Shown in pieces: positions 1 through 8,208 of a stretch of 64,000 nt of DNA. The notes beneath the pieces were generated by a model, which searched no databases, was not told where the DNA came from, and worked only from the letters and a program-made list of their open reading frames with translations. Positions within the stretch are counted from its first letter, which is position 1, and every line of letters starts with the position of its first letter. A program made the position numbers and the translations under genes. Source of the stretch: Betaproteobacteria bacterium (lineage in GTDB: Bacteria; Pseudomonadota; Gammaproteobacteria; Burkholderiales; Thiobacillaceae); contig JACRAU010000017.1 in NCBI GenBank assembly GCA_016234655.1, positions 1 to 64,000 on the forward strand. The letters run 5' to 3'.

Positions 1-71
1 CGCCGTAGGCCATAAAGGGCCTGCAACTACGCCGACAGGGCGCATGAAAAGATCAGGAGGAACCGAGGCCA

Positions 72-143
72 ATGAAATACCCGATGATCATCCGACCGCG
101 ACTGCTTGGTGTTGCCGGTGGGGTTTTTGTACAGCTTCGTTAG
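72..143 (+). other. 23-codon ORF with strong RBS, possible gene remnant
   Basis: An ATG is preceded at ten bases by AGGAGG (56-61) and opens a 23-codon frame that ends at TAG. The peptide (start MKYPMIIRPR) is hydrophobic and matches no family I recognise. The good ribosome site in front of so short a frame suggests a leader peptide or the 5' remnant of a lost gene. Nothing else is visible in bases 1-176. Confidence 0.25.
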
Positions 144-176
144 GCACCTTCAACCATAACGCGTATTATTTTGCCC

Positions 177-417
177 ATGAGCCCGACAATATTTCGTGAA
201 GGCGGTTTCCGGTTTTACTTCTTCTCGCGAGAGGAACCGAGAATGCACGTGCATGTTCAGGGCCAAAATGGCGAGGCTCAAGTTCTGGCTTGAGCCGAAT
301 ATTGAGCTGGCTCAGCACACCGGCCTTTCTCGGCAGGAGATCGGTAACGCACTCCGCCTTGTTCAGGAGCATGAAAATGACATCCGCAATGCTTGGCACA
401 AGCACTTCAGCCGTTGA
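177..417 (+). pseudogene. DUF4160 protein, frameshifted
   Basis: The first half, read from ATG 177, is a typical DUF4160 N-terminus: a short MSPTIFREGGFRFYFFS-type strand pair followed by MHVHVQG. It then runs into a stop at 291-293. The second half (KFWLEPNIELAQHTGLS through NAWHKHF) continues in another frame from about 280 to a stop at 417. One extra base between 276 and 279 (the GCTCAAG stretch) accounts for the break, because removing it restores the usual GEAKFWLEP core. DUF4160 proteins are about 80 residues, of unknown function, and are normally encoded next to a DUF2442 protein, as here. A real mutation or a sequencing error would both explain the sequence. Confidence 0.7.
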
Positions 418-646
418 AGTTACCAACATCTCCCGGCACGGCTTCTGGGTCTTGCTAAACGACGAAGAGCTATTCCTACCCTTCTCGGAATTTCCGTGGT
501 TTCGCGACATGGCGATTGGAAAGATTCTTCATGTCGAACAGCCGTCGCTGGATCACCTATATTGGCCGGAGTTGGATGTCGATTTGTCGGTTGAATCCAT
601 ACGGCACCCGGAGCACTTTCCGCTGGTCAGCCGGGCCGGTACGTGA
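371..646 (+). CDS. DUF2442 family protein
   Basis: This 91-residue protein has the DUF2442 pattern: a short beta-rich start, a central FLPFSEFPWFRD segment, and the closing IHWPELDxDLS-type motif seen here as LYWPELDVDLSVESI. The start is taken at ATG 371, with ATG 377 also possible. The frame overlaps the end of the upstream DUF4160 gene by 47 bases. DUF4160-DUF2442 pairs are widespread, small and of unproven function. They have been suspected of toxin-antitoxin-like behaviour from their layout only. The partner here is frameshifted, so the pair may no longer work as a unit. Confidence 0.7.
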   Translation: MKMTSAMLGTSTSAVEVTNISRHGFWVLLNDEELFLPFSEFPWFRDMAIGKILHVEQPSLDHLYWPELDVDLSVESIRHPEHFPLVSRAGT

Positions 647-697
647 TGCATCTTGCGTTTCACCCTCCCCTTTAGCTTGCAGAGAGGCTTCCGACAG

Positions 698-766
698 GGG
701 CTGTGGGAGCGGCCTCCCGGCCGCGAACGAGCGGCTTCGCGTAGCAAGCCGCCGAATGTGGCGGTC
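698..766. repeat. REP-like palindromes (two types)
   Basis: The segment joins a GTGGGAGCGGCCTCCCGGCC-type arm (related to the longer palindrome at 28455-28505) to the hairpin GCGGCTTCGCGTAGCAAGCC (732-751). The latter recurs around the RAYT transposase at 14.9-15.9 kb and at 39.16 kb. It fills the 130 bp between the DUF2442 gene and the next gene. Confidence 0.7.
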
Positions 767-777
767 GAACCCTGAAG

Positions 778-1392
778 TTACTCCCGCGCCGAATACGTCG
801 GCAGCGTAATCCGAAACGCCATCGCCGCCAGTCTAATGCCGAGCACGGCGGCCATGCCGGCCCAGGCGGCGATCACCGGCGACACCTCCAACGCTTGCAG
901 GCCGATCAGCGCCAGGGCGCCGATCCAGGCGGCCAAGGCGTAGAGTTCGCCGCGCACGAAGATCAGCGGTACTTGGTTGCACAGCACGTCGCGCAGCACG
1001 CCGCCGACCACGCCAGTGGTCATGCCGAGCAGGCTGGCGGCCAGCCAGGGGGCGTGCCAGTCCAGCGCGATCTGGGTGCCGACGATGGTGAACAGGGCGA
1101 GGCCGATGGCGTCGGGGATGAGGAACAGCCGGGGCGGCAGTTGTAGCCGGCGCACGGCGAAGAAGACGAGAACGGTGGTGGCCAGGGCGGCGAGCAGGTA
1201 GGTCTGGTCGCTCAGCCAGAACACCGGGCGTTGGAGCAGGATGTCGCGCACGGTGCCGCCGCCGAGCGCGGTGGCCATGCCGACCATGACCACGCCGACC
1301 AGGTCCATGTGCTTGCGGCCGGCGTCGAGCACGCCGGTGAGGGCGTTCACCGCGACGGCGGCGAGGCCGATCCAATACAGCAGGTCTTCCAT
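778..1392 (-). CDS. TRIC-type (UPF0126) membrane protein, YicG-like
   Basis: The 204-residue protein consists of about seven hydrophobic helices arranged as two related halves. Each half carries the family glycine-rich signature: GGGTVRDILL near residue 45 and GGVLRDVLCN near residue 130. That internal repeat of GG(T/V)xRD(I/V)L is diagnostic of UPF0126. Bacterial members resemble trimeric intracellular cation channels, and some, including YicG, have been linked to glycine transport, so the substrate here is open. It is a single gene reading away from the phosphatase operator region. The terminator of phoX lies in front of its start. Confidence 0.8.
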   Translation of the reverse strand: MEDLLYWIGLAAVAVNALTGVLDAGRKHMDLVGVVMVGMATALGGGTVRDILLQRPVFWLSDQTYLLAALATTVLVFFAVRRLQLPPRLFLIPDAIGLALFTIVGTQIALDWHAPWLAASLLGMTTGVVGGVLRDVLCNQVPLIFVRGELYALAAWIGALALIGLQALEVSPVIAAWAGMAAVLGIRLAAMAFRITLPTYSARE

Positions 1393-1433
1393 GAGGTTTC
1401 GTCCGGGCCGGGTTGCCGCCAGTGTAGCCGAGT

Positions 1434-1460
1434 AAAAAAAACGGCGCCCTCGGGCGCCGC
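1434..1460 (-). terminator. Rho-independent terminator of phoX
   Basis: A seven-pair stem (CGGCGCC 1442-1448 with GGCGCCG 1453-1459) is followed, on the minus strand, by an eight-base T run (the A run 1434-1441 as printed). It lies 24 bases after the phoX stop codon. Confidence 0.85.
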
Positions 1461-1483
1461 CGAATACCTCTCTGGCTTTTCTT

Positions 1484-3709
1484 TTAGGGCAGGCTCTTGC
1501 CGAGGCCGATATAGCCGACGGCCGCTTTCTTGCTGTCGATCATCGGGGTCAGCCGGGCCTTGAGGCCGGCGTCGATGTTGCTGCTGAAGTCGGCCGCGTG
1601 CTGGTAGTTGGCCATGACGTAGCCGAAGCCGCCGTTGTTGTCGACCACTTGCAGGCCGGTCGATTCGGCGCCGGCCGGCAGGGTCATGATGCGGCTCAGC
1701 GCCTTGCTGTCCACGTTGTAGGCCCACAGGAAGTTGTTGATGTGGGCGGTGGAGCTGTCCTCGCCGATGAACAGGGTACGCAGCTTCTCGGAATACCAGA
1801 GGTTGTCCGGGTTGCAGATTTTCTCGACCGCGCAGGTGTTGCCGGCGGCGTCCTTGGCGATGTCCTCGCCCAGCACCAGGCCGTACATCTCGCTGCCGAC
1901 GTAGTCGCTGGCGATGGCGTTGCCGTCGCTATCGGTCTGGCCGGCGGCCAGCTTCATCTCGTAGACCGCGCCGGCGGTGAGCTTGGCCACCTTGATGTGG
2001 TTGATCGGATCGATCGACTTGTCTTCCATGCCGTCGCGCATGCGGGTCATGGCCAGGTAGACCTTCTTGTCGGCGGCGTTCACCGCGACGCCCTCGAACT
2101 TCTCGAACTCGGTGGTGGCGCCCTTGAACGAGGCGTAGCGGCGGGTCTCCAGGAAGGCGGCGGCGGTCTCCATGCCGGTCTTCAACTTCAGGTTCTCCAC
2201 CAGCTTGCTGCTGTGGCCGGCCATGACTTGGGTGTAGCCGGCCGGGGCGGGCTCGTAGCTGCCGTCGCTCTTCTTCGTCGGGTTCTGCGCATCGAAGATG
2301 TCGCTGAACTTCAGGCTGTCGGCCAGGGTCGCGATCGCGGCGTTGTTCGACTTGCCGAGCTTGACCCATTTGAGCGTGGCCTTGCCGCCGTTGCTGCTGT
2401 CGGTCTGCGTCCATTTTGCGGCATACAAGGTGCCCGCCGACAGGTCGCCGGCGGTGTCGGCGACGAACATGGTCAGCACGTTGTAGGTGCCGTCGTCGCC
2501 CTGGAACACGGTCTTGTTGTCGGGCATGACCTCTGCCTTCTCGCGCGAGATGCGGCCAAGGGTACGATGCTTGACCACGCTGGTGCTGCCGTCGGCCTTC
2601 ACCGTCACTTCCGGCGTCAGGCCGTAATTGTAGGCCTTGGGCGTGGCGCTGCTGCCGAGGTAGGCGGTCATCGCATCCAGCTTGTTGCTTGCATTGGAAC
2701 AAGCGGAGTGGGCCGAGGCGTTTTCGATGCAGCGGGCATCCGGCTCGTATTCCTCGGAACCCAGATGGGTGTTCCACGGCGACAGCGAACCGGCACAGGG
2801 AATCCACAGGCCGTCGACGGCGGCCATGCTGATGTTGCTCACGTCATAGACGCTCAGTTCGCCGGTGGCCTTGTTCTGGTCGATCTTGGCCAGCTTCATG
2901 GTCATCGGCAGCTTGCCGTACATGTCGTTGCCCTTGGAGTCGACCGACTGATATTCCATATGGGTGACCAGGTGCAGCGGGTTGCCGCCCAGCGGGCTGG
3001 CGGTGGCGCCGGCGATCGGGTTGAGCAGCGAATTGGCGTCCGGCGTCTCGGTGACGTAGGTCACACCGGCGCTGTCCTTCAGCGTATTGCCGTTCTTGTC
3101 GAAGATATGGCCGGCGGCGACGCCGTTGAATTTGTCGGTGTTGTTGTACAGCGTGCGGAATTGCAGGCCACGCGTTTCGCTGGTGTTGTCGGAATAGGTG
3201 ATCACCATGTTCGAGCGGCTGTAGGCGCTGGCGCGCTCGGCGTCGGTCTGCGGCGCCGGGGTATGGGTGAAGGCGACCCGGCTCACGGTGCGCGTGCCGC
3301 TGGTGGCCGGCACGGTGGCGACCAGGCCGTATTTGACGTTGCCAGCCATGTCGCCGATATCGCGACCGTAGCCGACGTAGATCTTGGCGCCCGACAGCGA
3401 GGCCAGGTTCAGGTTCGACAAGGTGATCGGCGTCTGGTTGGCCAGCGCGCCGCGATAGTAGGGCGCGGGCGTCGTGCCCCAGTTGCCGTTGCTCAGGTAA
3501 TAGACGGTGCCGCCGAAATCGGCGGCGACATAGACCTCGCCGGCCAGGCCGTCGTCGCTGTCGTCGACCTTCAGGTTGACGCTGAAATCGGTGCCGGACA
3601 GGGCGTTGGTGATAGTCAACGGCTGGGCGATAGCGGTGGTGCCGACCAGGGCGGCGGCGAACCAGATGCTATGCAGAGCCTTGTTCAGGGGTTTGATGCG
3701 TGGGGACAT
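1484..3709 (-). CDS. phoX: PhoX-family (DUF839) alkaline phosphatase
   Basis: The 741-residue exported protein begins with an N-terminal signal region that ends near AIAQPLT. The conserved PhoX block is seen as CAGSLSPWNTHLGSEEYEPD at about residue 306, followed by FEGVAVN and by the late NPDNLWYS and FIGEDSS blocks that supply metal ligands. PhoX enzymes are periplasmic calcium-iron phosphomonoesterases that release phosphate from organic esters when phosphate is short. The length suits the family. There is no clear RRxFxK twin-arginine motif at the start (only PRIKPLNK), so the export route is uncertain. A three-repeat Pho box lies directly upstream, in agreement with the assignment. Confidence 0.85.
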   Translation of the reverse strand: MSPRIKPLNKALHSIWFAAALVGTTAIAQPLTITNALSGTDFSVNLKVDDSDDGLAGEVYVAADFGGTVYYLSNGNWGTTPAPYYRGALANQTPITLSNLNLASLSGAKIYVGYGRDIGDMAGNVKYGLVATVPATSGTRTVSRVAFTHTPAPQTDAERASAYSRSNMVITYSDNTSETRGLQFRTLYNNTDKFNGVAAGHIFDKNGNTLKDSAGVTYVTETPDANSLLNPIAGATASPLGGNPLHLVTHMEYQSVDSKGNDMYGKLPMTMKLAKIDQNKATGELSVYDVSNISMAAVDGLWIPCAGSLSPWNTHLGSEEYEPDARCIENASAHSACSNASNKLDAMTAYLGSSATPKAYNYGLTPEVTVKADGSTSVVKHRTLGRISREKAEVMPDNKTVFQGDDGTYNVLTMFVADTAGDLSAGTLYAAKWTQTDSSNGGKATLKWVKLGKSNNAAIATLADSLKFSDIFDAQNPTKKSDGSYEPAPAGYTQVMAGHSSKLVENLKLKTGMETAAAFLETRRYASFKGATTEFEKFEGVAVNAADKKVYLAMTRMRDGMEDKSIDPINHIKVAKLTAGAVYEMKLAAGQTDSDGNAIASDYVGSEMYGLVLGEDIAKDAAGNTCAVEKICNPDNLWYSEKLRTLFIGEDSSTAHINNFLWAYNVDSKALSRIMTLPAGAESTGLQVVDNNGGFGYVMANYQHAADFSSNIDAGLKARLTPMIDSKKAAVGYIGLGKSLP

Positions 3710-3739
3710 GGCACTCGCTCCGGGGGGAAAAGAGAGCGC

Positions 3740-3783
3740 AGTCTAGGAGCGAGGGATGACGGCAAGATGACACAAAAATGACG
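3740..3783 (-). promoter_or_regulatory. Pho box and -10 element of phoX
   Basis: Read on the minus strand, three copies of (C/T)GTCAT are spaced exactly 11 bases apart (3783-3778, 3772-3767, 3761-3756), which is the PhoB direct-repeat arrangement. A TAGACT -10 hexamer (3745-3740) lies ten bases beyond the last repeat, the spacing typical of PhoB-activated promoters. The phoX start codon is about 30 bases further on. Confidence 0.8.
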
Positions 3784-3880
3784 GCCGCCCAGGTCGCCAA
3801 ATGGCCGATGTTCGGCGACTTCGGCGCGAGGCCGCGCCGCGCGTTATCATCGTCGCCATGGCCTTGTTTTGCGATCTTTC

Positions 3881-4555
3881 GTGTTGACCCCCGGCGACCT
3901 CTCCGCGATCCGCTTGACCCTGGAGCTGGCGACGTTGACCACCGCCTTGCTGCTGCTCATCGGCACGCCCATCGCCTGGTGGCTGGCGCGCACCCGTTCT
4001 TGGCTGAAGGCACCGGTCGGCGCGGTAGTGGCGTTGCCCTTGGTGTTGCCGCCGACGGTGATCGGTTTCTATCTCTTGGTCGTGCTCGGCCCCAACGGCC
4101 CCATCGGCCAGCTTACCCAGGCGCTCGGCCTCGGCTTGCTGCCGTTCACCTTCTGGGGCCTGGTCGCCGCCTCGGTGCTCTATTCCATGCCCTTCGTCGT
4201 GCAGCCCTTGCAGAACGCCTTCGAGGCCATCGGCGACCGGCCCTTGGAGGCGGCGGCCACCTTGCGCGCCTCGCCCTTGGATTGTTTCTTCACCGTGGTG
4301 TTGCCCTTGGCCCGGCCGGGTTATCTCACCGCCGCCATCCTCGGCTTCGCCCATACCGTCGGCGAGTTCGGCGTGGTGCTGATGATCGGCGGCAACATCC
4401 CGGAAGAAACGCGCGTGGTGTCGGTGCAGATCTACGACCACGTCGAGGCACTGGAATATACCCAGGCCCATTGGCTGTCGGCCGGCATGCTGGTCTTTTC
4501 TTTCGTCGTGCTGCTGGCGCTGTATGCCTTCAATCCGGATCGGCGGCGGCCATGA
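3881..4555 (+). CDS. modB: Molybdate ABC transporter permease
   Basis: This 224-residue inner-membrane permease aligns throughout with Mod[20 protein letters not shown] near residue 50, [22 protein letters not shown] near 95, and the EAA-type loop [25 protein letters not shown] that contacts the ATPase. A late [18 protein letters not shown] motif is characteristic of molybdate and tungstate permeases. I take the GTG at 3881 because [16 protein letters not shown] matches the usual ModB start. A TTG at 3869 is a possible earlier start. It overlaps modC by an ATGA. No modA lies next to it. Confidence 0.88.
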   Translation: MLTPGDLSAIRLTLELATLTTALLLLIGTPIAWWLARTRSWLKAPVGAVVALPLVLPPTVIGFYLLVVLGPNGPIGQLTQALGLGLLPFTFWGLVAASVLYSMPFVVQPLQNAFEAIGDRPLEAAATLRASPLDCFFTVVLPLARPGYLTAAILGFAHTVGEFGVVLMIGGNIPEETRVVSVQIYDHVEALEYTQAHWLSAGMLVFSFVVLLALYAFNPDRRRP

Positions 4556-5631
4556 CCGATCCGCGCATCCATGCCCGTTTCCATCTCGACTGGCCCGGCT
4601 TCGCGCTGGATGTCGACCTCGACCTGCCGGGCCGCGGCGTCACCGCCTTGTTCGGCCCGTCCGGCTCGGGCAAGACCACCTTGCTGCGTTGCATTGCCGG
4701 CCTGGAGCGGGCGCCCGGCGCTTACCTCGGCTTCGACGGCGAGGTCTGGCAGGATGGCGACCGTTTCGTGCCGACCCACCGAAGGCCGCTGGGTTATGTG
4801 TTCCAAGAGGCCAGCCTGTTCCCGCACCTGACCGTGCGGCGCAACCTGGAATACGGCCTCAAGCGAGTGCCGGCGCGCGAACGCCGGGTGCCGCTCGACC
4901 ACGCCATCGACCTGCTCGGCATCGGCCACCTGCTCGAACGCCGGCCCGAGCGCTTGTCCGGCGGCGAGCGCCAGCGCGTCGGCATCGCCCGCGCGCTGGC
5001 GCTCGGCCCGCGCATCCTGCTGATGGACGAGCCGCTGGCGGCGCTCGACCTCAAACGCAAGCAAGAGATACTGCCCTACCTGGAGCGCCTGCACGAAGCG
5101 CTGGAGATTCCGATCTTGTACGTTACTCACGCGCCGGACGAGGTGGCGCATCTGGCCGATCACTTGGTGGTGATGGAAGAAGGCCGCGTGCTGGCCAGCG
5201 GGCCGCTGACCGAAACCCTGGCCCGCATCGACCTGCCGATCCGTCTGGGCGAGGATGCCGGCGTGGTGCTCGATGCCGTGGTGGCCGAGCGCGACGCCGA
5301 ATGGAAGCTGGCCTGCGTCGAATTCGCCGGCGGCCGGTTCTGGACGCGCGACAGCGGCGCCGAACTGGGCCGCCACGTGCGGGTGCGCGTCCTGGCGCGC
5401 GATGTCAGTCTTTCATTGGAGCCGCACGGCGGCACAAGCATCCAGAACATCCTGCCCGGCACCGTGGCCGAGATCGGCGACGACAGCCATCCGGCCCTGG
5501 CCCTGGTGCGTTTGCAGATCGGCGCATCGCCCATGCTGGCGCGGCTGACCAAACGCTCCGCCGCCGCGCTGGGTTTGCATCCGGGCATGAATCTGTGGGT
5601 GCAGGTCAAGGCGGTCGCCTTGATCGGCTAG
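4552..5631 (+). CDS. modC: Molybdate ABC transporter ATP-binding protein
   Basis: The 359-residue ATPase has Walker [10 protein letters not shown] at about residue 35, Q-loop [13 protein letters not shown] near 85, signature [15 protein letters not shown] near 133, Walker [13 protein letters not shown] near 153 and switch His in YVTHAPDEV. Residues 255-359 form the C-terminal TOBE-type molybdate-binding region found in ModC. It powers uptake of molybdate through ModB. Translation is coupled to modB by a four-base ATGA overlap. A minus-strand tRNA gene follows, so the transport operon in this window consists of these two genes only. Confidence 0.92.
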   Translation: MTDPRIHARFHLDWPGFALDVDLDLPGRGVTALFGPSGSGKTTLLRCIAGLERAPGAYLGFDGEVWQDGDRFVPTHRRPLGYVFQEASLFPHLTVRRNLEYGLKRVPARERRVPLDHAIDLLGIGHLLERRPERLSGGERQRVGIARALALGPRILLMDEPLAALDLKRKQEILPYLERLHEALEIPILYVTHAPDEVAHLADHLVVMEEGRVLASGPLTETLARIDLPIRLGEDAGVVLDAVVAERDAEWKLACVEFAGGRFWTRDSGAELGRHVRVRVLARDVSLSLEPHGGTSIQNILPGTVAEIGDDSHPALALVRLQIGASPMLARLTKRSAAALGLHPGMNLWVQVKAVALIG

Positions 5632-5653
5632 GTACTTTTGCCAAAAAGATGGG

Positions 5654-5729
5654 TGGCGCCCCCGGCACGAATCGAACGTGCGACCCTCCCCTTAGGAGGG
5701 GGATGCTCTATCCACTGAGCTACGGGGGC
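5654..5729 (-). tRNA. tRNA-Arg (CCT)
   Basis: The reverse complement folds as a cloverleaf with acceptor GCCCCCG/CGGGGGC, D arm GCTC...GAGC, anticodon stem TCCCC/GGGGA around loop CTCCTAA, T arm GCACG-TTCGAAT-CGTGC and an encoded CCA end (5654-5656). The anticodon is CCT, so it reads AGG arginine codons. The gene is 76 bases long with CCA. Confidence 0.96.
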
Positions 5730-5839
5730 AGGAACGCGGATGCGCGCCCGGATTTTACCCCAGCGCCACTCGGAAGCCCATGCCGGCAACGGTGGCTTGA
5801 AGTCGCCGCCTTAAGTGCCAGAATGAAAACGTAGTCCTC

Positions 5840-6253
5840 ATGAAAGCAAAGACGATGACAACCTTGAACAAGCAAGACCTACAGGCCGTCCGTGCCGCCT
5901 TGGAAAACCGCAAGGGCGTTTTGCTCGCGGAGATTCGAGCCGCTTTGGCCGACAGCGACGACACCCAGTTCCGCGCGGTGCTGGGCGGCTCGCCCGGCGA
6001 CAGCAGCGACGAGGCCCTGGCCGCGAGCCTGGCCGATCTGTCGGCCGCTCGCATCGACCGCGAGGTGCGCGAGTATCGTGCCTTGGAAGCGACCGAGCAG
6101 CGCATGGGCGATGCCGGCTTCGGCACTTGTGCCGATTGTGATGCAGCCATTCCGGCGGCCCGTCTGGTGGCCAACCCGGCGGCGACGCGTTGCGTGCAAT
6201 GCCAGGAAATGTTCGACAAAACGCATGCCGGCCAGGCGCACGGCTCTTTATAA
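5840..6253 (+). CDS. TraR/DksA-type zinc-finger protein
   Basis: The 137-residue protein has an alpha-helical N-terminal half followed by a four-cysteine zinc finger: C97-x2-C100 (CADC) and C118-x2-C121 (CVQC). This is the DksA/TraR fold that enters the RNA polymerase secondary channel. The coiled-coil tip here reads ALADSDDTQF rather than the classic DxxDxA of true DksA, so it is more likely a DksA-like paralogue than the main stringent-response cofactor. ATG 5855 is an alternative start. A strong terminator follows the gene. Confidence 0.8.
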   Translation: MKAKTMTTLNKQDLQAVRAALENRKGVLLAEIRAALADSDDTQFRAVLGGSPGDSSDEALAASLADLSAARIDREVREYRALEATEQRMGDAGFGTCADCDAAIPAARLVANPAATRCVQCQEMFDKTHAGQAHGSL

Positions 6254-6280
6254 TCACGGCTTCTTATCTCACTCACTGAC

Positions 6281-6308
6281 GACGGGGCGTTGCGCCCCGT
6301 CGATTTTT
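6281..6308 (+). terminator. Terminator after the dksA-like gene
   Basis: A nine-pair stem (GACGGGGCG 6281-6289, CGCCCCGTC 6293-6301) with a three-base loop is followed by GATTTTTC. It ends two bases before the ATG of the next gene, so it also sits where that gene's ribosome site should be. Uup translation may depend on the structure opening. Confidence 0.75.
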
Positions 6309-6309
6309 C

Positions 6310-8208
6310 ATGCCTCTGCTTACCCTAGACAAACTCGAACTGGCCTACGGCCATTGGCCGCTGCTGGACGGCGCCTCGCTGGTGCTGGACAAGGGCGACC
6401 GCGTCGGCCTGATCGGCCGCAACGGCACCGGCAAGTCCAGCCTGGTGAAGATCGTCGCGGGTGAGACCAAGCCCGATGCCGGCGAGGTCTGGCGCCAGCC
6501 GGGGCTGCGCATGGGCTACGTGCCGCAAGAGCCGGCCTTCGAGCCCGGCCATAGCGTGTTCGACGCGGTGGCCGAGGGCCTGGGCGCGGCGGCGCGGCTG
6601 ATCGTCGATTACCACGCCGCCACCCATCGCGTGGCCGAGGGCGACACGGCCGCGCTGGCCGATATGGAACGGCTGGGCCACGAGCTGGAGGTGCATGACG
6701 CCTGGCGCCTGAACAGCCGAGTGGACGAGACCCTGACCCGGCTCGATCTGCCGACCGACACCCTGGTCGAGACGCTGTCCGGCGGCCTGAAGAAACGCGT
6801 GGCGCTGGCCCGCGCGCTGGTGGCCGAACCGGAGCTGCTCTTGCTCGACGAGCCGACCAACCACCTCGACTTCGAGGCCATCGCTTGGCTCGAGGGGCTG
6901 TTGATCGGTTTTGCCGGCGCGATTTTCTTCATCACCCACGACCGCCGTTTTCTCGACAACGTCGCCACCCGCATCGTCGAGCTCGATCGCGGCCAGTTGC
7001 GCGGCTATCAAGGCAATTACTCCGCCTACCAAAAAACCAAGGCCGAGCAGTTGGAAGTAGAGGCGGTGCACAACCGCAAGTTCGACAAATTCTGGAAGCA
7101 GGAAGAGGTGTGGATTCGCAAGGGCATCGAGGCCCGGCGCACCCGCAACGAGGGCCGCGTGCGCCGCCTTGAAGACCTGCGCCGGCAGCGCGCGGCGCGC
7201 ATCGAGCGCATCGGCCAGGTCGAGTTCGCGGTGGATGCCGGCGAGCGCTCGGGCAAGCTGGTGGCCGAGTTGGAACACGTGACGCACGGTTACGGCGGCC
7301 GCACCTTGGTGCGGGATTTCTCTACCCGCATCGTGCGCGGCGACAAGATCGGCCTGATCGGCCCCAACGGTGCCGGCAAGACCACGCTGATCCGCCTGAT
7401 CCTGGGCGAGTTGCAACCCGACAGCGGCCACGTGCGCCAGGGCACCAACCTCAACGTCGCCTACTTCGACCAATTTCGCAACGCGCTGGATGACGAGGCG
7501 ACGCTGGTCGATACCATCGCGCCCGGTTCCGACTACGTCGAGATCGGCAACGAGCGCAAGCACGTGATCTCCTATCTGGAGTCCTTCCTGTTCCCGGCCG
7601 AGCGTTCGCGGGCCAAGGTCTCGGCCCTGTCGGGCGGCGAGCGCAATCGTTTACTCTTGGCCCGACTGTTCGCCCGGCCGGCCAACCTGCTGATACTGGA
7701 CGAGCCGACCAACGACCTCGACATCGACACCCTGGAGCTGCTCGAACAATTGCTGCAAGACTATCCGGGCACCGTGCTGCTGGTCTCGCACGACCGCGCC
7801 TTCCTCGACAACGTGGTCACCCAGTCCATCATCTTCGAGGGCGACGGCAAGCTCACCGAATTGCCGGGCGGCTACGACGACTGGTTGCGTTATCGCGCGA
7901 AGCGCACGCAAGCAGCGGCGGAGAAGGCCAAGGCGGACAAGCCCAAGGCCGCCGCGCCCGGCGCCAGCCCGGCGCGGCCGGCCAAGTCGAACCTGAGTTA
8001 CAAGGAAAACAAAGAACTGGAGGAGATGCCAGCCCGCATCAAAGCGCTGGAGCAAGAGCAGGCGGCCATTGCCGCGCAGTTGGCCGATCCGGCCATCTAT
8101 CGCGACCAGCCCGAGCAGGTAAAGGCGTTGAACGAGCGCGCCGGTGCAATCGAGCAGGAACTGCTGGACCTGCTCGCGCGTTGGGAAGCGTTGGAGGCCA
8201 AGCGCTAG
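6310..8208 (+). CDS. uup: ABC-F ATPase Uup
   Basis: The 632-residue protein carries two fused ABC ATPase domains and no membrane segment. Domain 1 has Walker [19 protein letters not shown] and [11 protein letters not shown]. Domain 2 has [18 protein letters not shown] and [10 protein letters not shown]. The segment [20 protein letters not shown] between the domains is the linker signature of the Uup branch, and the charged C-terminus from about residue 545 is the expected coiled coil. ABC-F proteins act on ribosomes. Uup is tied to tolerance of translation stress and to stability against transposon excision. The gene overlaps the 3' end of the convergent phosphoketolase gene by four bases. 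Confidence 0.9.
   Translation: MPLLTLDKLELAYGHWPLLDGASLVLDKGDRVGLIGRNGTGKSSLVKIVAGETKPDAGEVWRQPGLRMGYVPQEPAFEPGHSVFDAVAEGLGAAARLIVDYHAATHRVAEGDTAALADMERLGHELEVHDAWRLNSRVDETLTRLDLPTDTLVETLSGGLKKRVALARALVAEPELLLLDEPTNHLDFEAIAWLEGLLIGFAGAIFFITHDRRFLDNVATRIVELDRGQLRGYQGNYSAYQKTKAEQLEVEAVHNRKFDKFWKQEEVWIRKGIEARRTRNEGRVRRLEDLRRQRAARIERIGQVEFAVDAGERSGKLVAELEHVTHGYGGRTLVRDFSTRIVRGDKIGLIGPNGAGKTTLIRLILGELQPDSGHVRQGTNLNVAYFDQFRNALDDEATLVDTIAPGSDYVEIGNERKHVISYLESFLFPAERSRAKVSALSGGERNRLLLARLFARPANLLILDEPTNDLDIDTLELLEQLLQDYPGTVLLVSHDRAFLDNVVTQSIIFEGDGKLTELPGGYDDWLRYRAKRTQAAAEKAKADKPKAAAPGASPARPAKSNLSYKENKELEEMPARIKALEQEQAAIAAQLADPAIYRDQPEQVKALNERAGAIEQELLDLLARWEALEAKR

Noticed and set aside
1598-3781. 727-codon plus-strand frame opposite phoX
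   Set aside because: Translation is a Val/Gly/Ala/Asp shadow without any domain; phoX has clear family motifs, a Pho box and a terminator on the other strand.
3784-3880. ModE operator before modB
   Set aside because: I looked for CGTTATAT-type inverted half-sites; only a lone GTTAT occurs, which is not enough.
3778-4551. Upstream extension of the modC frame over modB
   Set aside because: The extension reads as Arg/Pro-rich shadow of modB; the ATG at 4552 with ATGA overlap is the family start.
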